Part shown: one piece after another, positions 59,401-64,000 of the stretch
How the letters are laid out: each line of letters opens with the position of its first letter
Numbering within the stretch: the stretch's first letter is position 1
Source: Affinundibacterium seohonense
Lineage (GTDB): Bacteria; Pseudomonadota; Gammaproteobacteria; Burkholderiales; Burkholderiaceae_D
Reading direction: 5' to 3'
Assembly: GCF_014284305.1 (NCBI RefSeq)
Contig: NZ_JACOFW010000001.1
Coordinates: 248,001 to 312,000, forward strand
Length of the DNA: 64,000 nucleotides
Position numbers and translations under genes: made by a program
The notes under the pieces: model-generated
Told to the model about the DNA's origin: nothing
The model's input: only the letters and a program-made list of their open reading frames with translations
The model's database searches: none

Positions 59401-60774
59401 ATGACTTTTCAATTCCTACAAACTGTTATCGCCTTTGTTTTTGCACTTGGTATCCTCATTATCTTTCATGAGCTAGGACACTTTTGGGTTGCTCGTTTAT
59501 GTGGTGTCAGAGTTTTGCGTTTTTCCGTTGGCATGGGGAAACCATTGTGGATCAAAAAGTTCGCGAACAGTGAAACGGAATGGACTTTGTCAGCGATCCC
59601 ATTAGGCGGTTATGTGAAGTTTTATGATTCGCGTGAAGTCGATACGTCTCAAGCAACACCACAAGAATTAGCGGGTGATTTTTCTCGGAAATCCGTTTGG
59701 CAGCGTATCGCGATTGTCGCTGCGGGGCCGGTTTTCAATTTTATTTTAGCCATCGTTTTATTTGCTGCCTTGTTTTCCTACGGCACTCCAGATCCCGTCG
59801 CGAAGTTGCGCATCTCTTCTGAATCTTCCATTGCTTATGTGTCAGGGCTAAGGCAGGGCGATTTGGTTCAGCGTGTCAATGGCGAACAGATTCAATCATG
59901 GTCGGACATGCGATGGAAATTACTGCAATTGGGCCTAGATAAGCGGGAGGTGCGCATACAAGTTGCGCGTAAGAACCTCGATCGGAGTTCTAGCCTTGAT
60001 CAGTTGGAATTCAAACTCCCTCTGTCTCAATTAAGTGCTGTCGATTTTGAGTCAGATTTTTTGCAGAAATTGGGCATAGAGTTTTTCCGTCCACCTGCGA
60101 TCCTCAATGACGTAGTTGCCGGTGGACCTGCCAGTAAAGCTGGGTTAAAAGCTGGTGATCAAGTCATCGAAATCAATGATCAAGCAGTGTTGGATAGCCA
60201 GGCATTTCGGGACATCGTCAACGCATCGCCGAATAAACCGTTGACGATGTTAGTGCTTGGTTCGGGACAAGAGTTTGAAGTGATAATTACACCTGACGCG
60301 GTGGAAGAGAACGGCAAGTTGATTGGTCGGATTCAAGTTGCGCCACAGGGGCAGTTGGAGATGACGGTGTTATCGTATTCTGCTTCAGAGGCGGTCTATC
60401 GCGGAGCAGTACGCACTTGGGATACTAGTGTTCTGACGCTGAAAATGATAGGTAAAATGCTGACTGGTGAAGTGTCGTGGCGCAATATCACCGGCCCAAT
60501 TACGATTGCTGATTACGCAGGTCAGACCGCTAGAGTGGGATGGATTAGCTACCTGCAATTCATCGCATTAATTAGTATTAGCTTGGGAGTGATGAATTTG
60601 CTACCCATACCTGTGTTAGATGGCGGTCATTTGTTGTATTATTCGCTGGAAGTTTTAACGGGGAAAGCAATCCCTGAGAAATATGTAGAGATGGCGCAGC
60701 GAGGAGGGCTAACTGTGCTGTTGTGTTTAATGCTTGTCGCTTTTTTTAATGATATCGTCCGACAGATGTCATAA
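59401..60774 (+). CDS. rseP: Site-2 intramembrane metalloprotease RseP
   Basis: Cleaves the anti-sigma factor RseA after DegS and also clears signal peptides. The 457-residue inner-membrane protein has the zinc motif HELGH in the first membrane segment (FHELGHFWVAR, about 22-33). Two PDZ-like modules lie in the periplasmic part; the second is clear (VVAGGPASKAGLKAGDQVIEIND, about 237-260, quoted in part). The second active-site motif is LLPIPVLDGGHLLYY (about 400-414) in the third membrane segment. It begins one base after dxr. RseA itself is not in this window. Confidence 0.95.
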   Translation: MTFQFLQTVIAFVFALGILIIFHELGHFWVARLCGVRVLRFSVGMGKPLWIKKFANSETEWTLSAIPLGGYVKFYDSREVDTSQATPQELAGDFSRKSVWQRIAIVAAGPVFNFILAIVLFAALFSYGTPDPVAKLRISSESSIAYVSGLRQGDLVQRVNGEQIQSWSDMRWKLLQLGLDKREVRIQVARKNLDRSSSLDQLEFKLPLSQLSAVDFESDFLQKLGIEFFRPPAILNDVVAGGPASKAGLKAGDQVIEINDQAVLDSQAFRDIVNASPNKPLTMLVLGSGQEFEVIITPDAVEENGKLIGRIQVAPQGQLEMTVLSYSASEAVYRGAVRTWDTSVLTLKMIGKMLTGEVSWRNITGPITIADYAGQTARVGWISYLQFIALISISLGVMNLLPIPVLDGGHLLYYSLEVLTGKAIPEKYVEMAQRGGLTVLLCLMLVAFFNDIVRQMS

Positions 60775-60844
60775 TACGCAGCTTATTCATTGCTGTATTG
60801 TAAAAGCTGCAATCAAGTAGAAATATTGAGACTGAAAAACCCCA

Positions 60845-63199
60845 ATGAAATTACCATTAGAGAATTTAACTTTGCCAGCATTTCCTCGTCACCTCCTCGC
60901 CACAGCAGCCTTAGCTTTGTGTTCCGGTCATGCCCTAGCAATTGAGCCATTTACAGTCAAAGAAATTCGCGTTGAAGGTTTGCAAAGAACCGAAGCTGGT
61001 ACCGTCTTTAGTTATTTACCGGTTCGTGTCGGCGAAGTTTTTAATGATGCCAAAAGTATCGCGGCCATCAAGGCTCTGTTTGCAACAGGGTTCTTTAAAG
61101 ATGTGCAGATCGAGGTGGAAGATGGTGTGTTGGTGGTTTTGCTCGACGAGCGTCCAACAATTTCGACTGTTGATTTCACAGGTACGAAAGAATTCGAAAA
61201 AGAACAGTTGGTAAAAGCATTAAAAGATATCGGTGTTGGTGAAACCCGGATTTTTGATAAAGCAACCGTTGATCGTGCTGAACAAGAATTAAAGAAACAG
61301 TACTTGTCACGCGGTTTGTATGGTGCGCAGATTACGACAACAATTACGCCGATTGAGCGCAATCGCGTCAATGTGACTTTTGTTGTCGATGAAGGCGATA
61401 TCGCCAAGATCGCGCAAATCAATATCATCGGCAATAAAGCATTTTCTGATGGTGAATTGAAAGAAATGCTGACATTAAGCACGCCAACTTGGTTTAGCTG
61501 GTATTCGAAAGCAGATCAATACTCTAAACAGAAGTTGTCTGGTGACGTAGAAACAATTCGTTCGTTTTATCAAAATCGTGGTTACTTAGAAATGCAAGTG
61601 ACTTCGACCCAGATTTCAATTACGCCTGATAAAAAACAGGTCTACATTACGCTCAATATCGATGAGGGTGATAAATATAAAGTCACTGACGTCAAGATAG
61701 AAGGCGATACTTTTGGCCGTGAAGACGAGCTGGCCTCCTTGATGTTGCTTAAGAAAAATGAAACGTATAACGCTGCTTTGTTGACCGCTAGCACAAAGCG
61801 GATATCTGATCGCATGGGTAACTTTGGTTATGCATTTGCGAACGTTGTCGCGAATCCATTGATTGATAAAGAGAAAAAAGAAGTTGCCTTCACCATCTTT
61901 GTTGACCCAGGTAAACGCGTCTATGTTCGTCGCATTAATTTGGCTGGCAATACCCGTACTCGTGATGAAGTCATACGTCGTGAATTCCGACAATTCGAGG
62001 GCTCTTGGTATGACGGTGAAAAAATTAAAGTGTCACGTGACCGTGTTGAGTACTTAGGCTTTTTCAAAGAGGTCACTGTCGATACACCTGAAGTGCCAAC
62101 TAGTACCGATCAGGTTGACGTCAATTTGAGTGTAACCGAAAAACCAACCGGCAATATCATGATCGGTGCGGGTTACTCAAGTGCCGAAAAAGTTACCATC
62201 ACAGGCTCAATTCAACAAGTGAACGCCTTTGGTAGTGGTGATACGATAGGTCTAGATATTAACACCAGCAAATACAATCGGACGATCGCATTAACACATG
62301 TGGATCCCTATGTAACAGATGATGGTATTAGTCGTAGCATTGATGCTTATATTCGTACATCACTGCCGCCAATCGGCTCTTATGGTTACTATCGTATTCA
62401 ATCTTCAGGTGGAAATATTCGCTACGGTATTCCTTTTTCAGAATTGGATACGGTGTTTTTTGGTGTCGGTCTGGAACGATCAAAAATCGATACTTACCTA
62501 GACAGTCCTTATCGTTATAAAAAATATGTTGCTGATTTTGGTGGTGCTGGGGTCGAGAAAAATCCGACAAGTTCCATTTGGGGTGTTGGTACCGCGATTA
62601 ACGACTCGATTCCACTCTCGTTAGCATGGCAACGTGATAGTCGCGACAATGTGATTACACCATCAATTGGTCGATATCAACGTATTAATTTCGAATTGTC
62701 TGCCTACGGTGAATTTAAATATTACCGGGCAATCTACAAACATGAGTATTTCAAACCTATCTATCGCTCAGTAATTTTGGCAATGAATGGTGAAATTAAT
62801 TATGGACGTGGTTTGTCGGGCAAACCTTATCCTGTATTTAAGAATTTCTATGCAGGTGGTATCGGATCTGTACGCGGGTATGAACCAGGTTCATTAGGAA
62901 CAAAAGATCCTAATAATGATACTTTAGGTGGTTCTACACGTTTGGTTGGTAACGTGGAACTACAAGTCCCGTTTCCTGGCGCTGATAAGTCCTTACGTTG
63001 GTTTACGTTCTTCGATATTGGTAATGTCTTTGATGAAGGGCAAAAGATCCGTCCTAAGGATTTGAGAACGTCGATCGGTATGGGTATTAGTTGGATCTCA
63101 CCGATGGGACCGTTGAAACTGAGCTTTGGTAAGGCACTCAATGCAAAACCTGAAGATAGACGCCAAGGCTTCCAGTTCACAATGGGAGCAGGGTTTTAA
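60845..63199 (+). CDS. bamA: Outer-membrane protein assembly factor BamA
   Basis: Core of the machine that inserts beta-barrel proteins into the outer membrane. The 784-residue protein has an N-terminal signal sequence (about 1-32, ending HALA), five POTRA domains (about 35-430; the first starts FTVKEIRVEGLQRTEAGTVF, the last ends near VDVNLSVTEKPTG). The C-terminal 16-strand barrel carries VRGYEPGSLGTKD (the VRGF/Y motif of loop 6, about 675-690) and the terminal Phe of MGAGF, a sorting signal for Bam substrates. Its gap of 70 bp after rseP may hold a promoter. ompH follows. Confidence 0.97.
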   Translation: MKLPLENLTLPAFPRHLLATAALALCSGHALAIEPFTVKEIRVEGLQRTEAGTVFSYLPVRVGEVFNDAKSIAAIKALFATGFFKDVQIEVEDGVLVVLLDERPTISTVDFTGTKEFEKEQLVKALKDIGVGETRIFDKATVDRAEQELKKQYLSRGLYGAQITTTITPIERNRVNVTFVVDEGDIAKIAQINIIGNKAFSDGELKEMLTLSTPTWFSWYSKADQYSKQKLSGDVETIRSFYQNRGYLEMQVTSTQISITPDKKQVYITLNIDEGDKYKVTDVKIEGDTFGREDELASLMLLKKNETYNAALLTASTKRISDRMGNFGYAFANVVANPLIDKEKKEVAFTIFVDPGKRVYVRRINLAGNTRTRDEVIRREFRQFEGSWYDGEKIKVSRDRVEYLGFFKEVTVDTPEVPTSTDQVDVNLSVTEKPTGNIMIGAGYSSAEKVTITGSIQQVNAFGSGDTIGLDINTSKYNRTIALTHVDPYVTDDGISRSIDAYIRTSLPPIGSYGYYRIQSSGGNIRYGIPFSELDTVFFGVGLERSKIDTYLDSPYRYKKYVADFGGAGVEKNPTSSIWGVGTAINDSIPLSLAWQRDSRDNVITPSIGRYQRINFELSAYGEFKYYRAIYKHEYFKPIYRSVILAMNGEINYGRGLSGKPYPVFKNFYAGGIGSVRGYEPGSLGTKDPNNDTLGGSTRLVGNVELQVPFPGADKSLRWFTFFDIGNVFDEGQKIRPKDLRTSIGMGISWISPMGPLKLSFGKALNAKPEDRRQGFQFTMGAGF

Positions 63200-63267
63200 T
63201 TCTGTTTGATGAAATATGTTGATTGTTTGCTGGTTGGTAAATTGAAGTTTGTCATGTGGAGAATATT

Positions 63268-63786
63268 TTGAGTCACATATCTAATCCGTCCAAATTGGTA
63301 CGTCATTTTTTGCTCGGCGCAGCTTCTCTTTTTGCTTTCGCACAAGTCCAAGCGCAAGATTTCAAAGTGGCTTTTTTTAATGGACAGCGTGTTTTGGATG
63401 AATCTGTACCTGCAAAAATAGCTTCTTCACGTATTGAGCAGGAATTTTCGAAACGTAAAAAAGATCTAGATGATGTTAACGATCGTTTTCGTACTGCCTA
63501 TCGTAAGTATGAAAAAGATGCACCAACGCTATCTGAGGGCGAGCGCCTGCGTCGTCAACGTGAATTGGCTGAGATGGATCAGGATTTCAATCGTAAGCAG
63601 CGGATTTACAACGAAGATTTAGCACAGCGTCGTCAGGAAGAGGCGATCGCTTTAGGTGAACGTGCATTGAAAATCGTCCGTCAAATCGCGGAGGCCGAAA
63701 AAATCGATATCGTTTTACAAGACGCTTCTTATGTGAATCCACGTATCGACATTACAGACAAAGTACTGAAAGCACTTTCCAAATAA
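63268..63786 (+). CDS. skp: Periplasmic chaperone Skp/OmpH
   Basis: Binds unfolded outer-membrane proteins in the periplasm for BamA. TTG at 63268 is chosen because GGAG (63258-63261) stands 6 nt upstream; GTG at 63256 (176 residues) is the alternative. The product has about 172 residues: a signal peptide ending AQVQAQ, then DFKVAFFNGQRVLDESVPAK and a long charged coiled coil (about 55-140 in the longer form) rich in Arg, Glu and Gln, forming the tentacles, and a C-terminal segment IDIVLQDASYVNPRIDITD. Located between bamA and lpxD as in most proteobacteria. Confidence 0.9.
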   Translation: MSHISNPSKLVRHFLLGAASLFAFAQVQAQDFKVAFFNGQRVLDESVPAKIASSRIEQEFSKRKKDLDDVNDRFRTAYRKYEKDAPTLSEGERLRRQRELAEMDQDFNRKQRIYNEDLAQRRQEEAIALGERALKIVRQIAEAEKIDIVLQDASYVNPRIDITDKVLKALSK

Positions 63787-63788
63787 AA

Positions 63789-64000
63789 ATGACAGATAAA
63801 AGCATTCGACTAGCGGAGTTAGTCGATCGCTTCGGTGGTCAGTTAATTGGTAATCCTGATATTCAGGTCGTCGGCATTGCCCCATTAAGTGATGCGAGCG
63901 ATCGTCATATCACCTTCCTTTCTAATTCCAAATTCAGATCGCAAGCGGAAAAAACGCAAGCAGTCGCTCTGATATTGTCAGAGCAGGATCATCATCAGAT
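63789..64000 (+). CDS. lpxD: UDP-3-O-acylglucosamine N-acyltransferase, 3'-truncated by the window edge
   Basis: ATG at 63789, two bases after the skp stop, opens a frame to the window end. The 70 visible residues (IRLAELVDRFGGQLIGNPD, VVGIAPLSDASDRHITFLSN) match the N-terminal uridine-binding domain of LpxD, which adds the N-linked acyl chain in lipid A synthesis. The left-handed beta-helix domain lies beyond the edge. Context (bamA-skp-lpxD) is classical. Confidence 0.92.
   Translation, partial: MTDKSIRLAELVDRFGGQLIGNPDIQVVGIAPLSDASDRHITFLSNSKFRSQAEKTQAVALILSEQDHHQ

Overview
The window is chromosomal DNA of a betaproteobacterium, most likely Burkholderiales and close to Oxalobacteraceae such as Undibacterium or Herminiimonas. 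This is inferred from the gene order smc-zipA-ligA, the run rpsB-tsf-pyrH-frr-uppS-cdsA-dxr-rseP-bamA-ompH-lpxD, the operon dapC-dapD-pilU-yffB-dapE-prmB, the very long N-terminal extension of RpoD, and moderate base composition. No rRNA, tRNA, CRISPR array or prophage was recognised. Almost all of the window is housekeeping core; the accessory part is 2.2-7.1 kb, plus a large intergenic palindrome at 47.9-48.5 kb.

Layout. 1-2.1 kb: 3' part of ppsA with its terminator. 2.2-7.1 kb: an accessory islet between ppsA and an nfeD/stomatin pair. It holds two REP-like palindromes, an IS110/IS1111-type element whose transposase has an in-frame stop at codon 5, a PLD-type nuclease-like protein of unknown family, and a membrane-anchored protein of unknown function. 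7.2-16.8 kb: nfeD and an SPFH protein, an exported ATP-dependent DNA ligase (Lig E type), an OPT transporter with a small companion ORF, an MFS exporter, a DnaQ-like exonuclease, an XdhC-family protein and dcd. 16.9-22 kb: a Tat-exported DUF1501 protein next to a DUF4214-DUF1800 lipoprotein, then a PilZ protein. 22.1-31.1 kb: an Orn/Lys/Arg decarboxylase, rarD, mtfA, rpoD and serS. 31.3-39.2 kb: an ABC-F ATPase (YheS type), then the lysine/diaminopimelate operon, which carries a pilU gene in its middle. 39.6-47.9 kb: smc, zipA, ligA, galU, def. 47.9-48.5 kb: a nested palindromic element with 24-bp perfect terminal inverted repeats. 48.6-52.8 kb: an RluF-like pseudouridine synthase, glnD and map on the minus strand. 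53.1-64 kb: the translation and envelope-biogenesis run from rpsB to the start of lpxD.

How the genes work together. The 53-64 kb block couples translation factors (S2, EF-Ts, RRF), UMP kinase, undecaprenyl-diphosphate, CDP-diacylglycerol and isoprenoid synthesis, and outer-membrane assembly (RseP, BamA, Skp, LpxD). The dap operon makes meso-diaminopimelate and lysine. smc-zipA-ligA links chromosome structure, division and DNA joining.

Most worth a second look: the PLD nuclease-like gene and its membrane-protein neighbour; the IS apparently inserted in a REP; a promoter-terminator pair about 150 bp upstream of rpoD that would make a short RNA of about 60 nt; the nested palindrome at 47936-48471; and the DUF1501 / DUF4214-DUF1800 export pair. 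Everything here comes from reading the sequence and from family knowledge; no database search was run.
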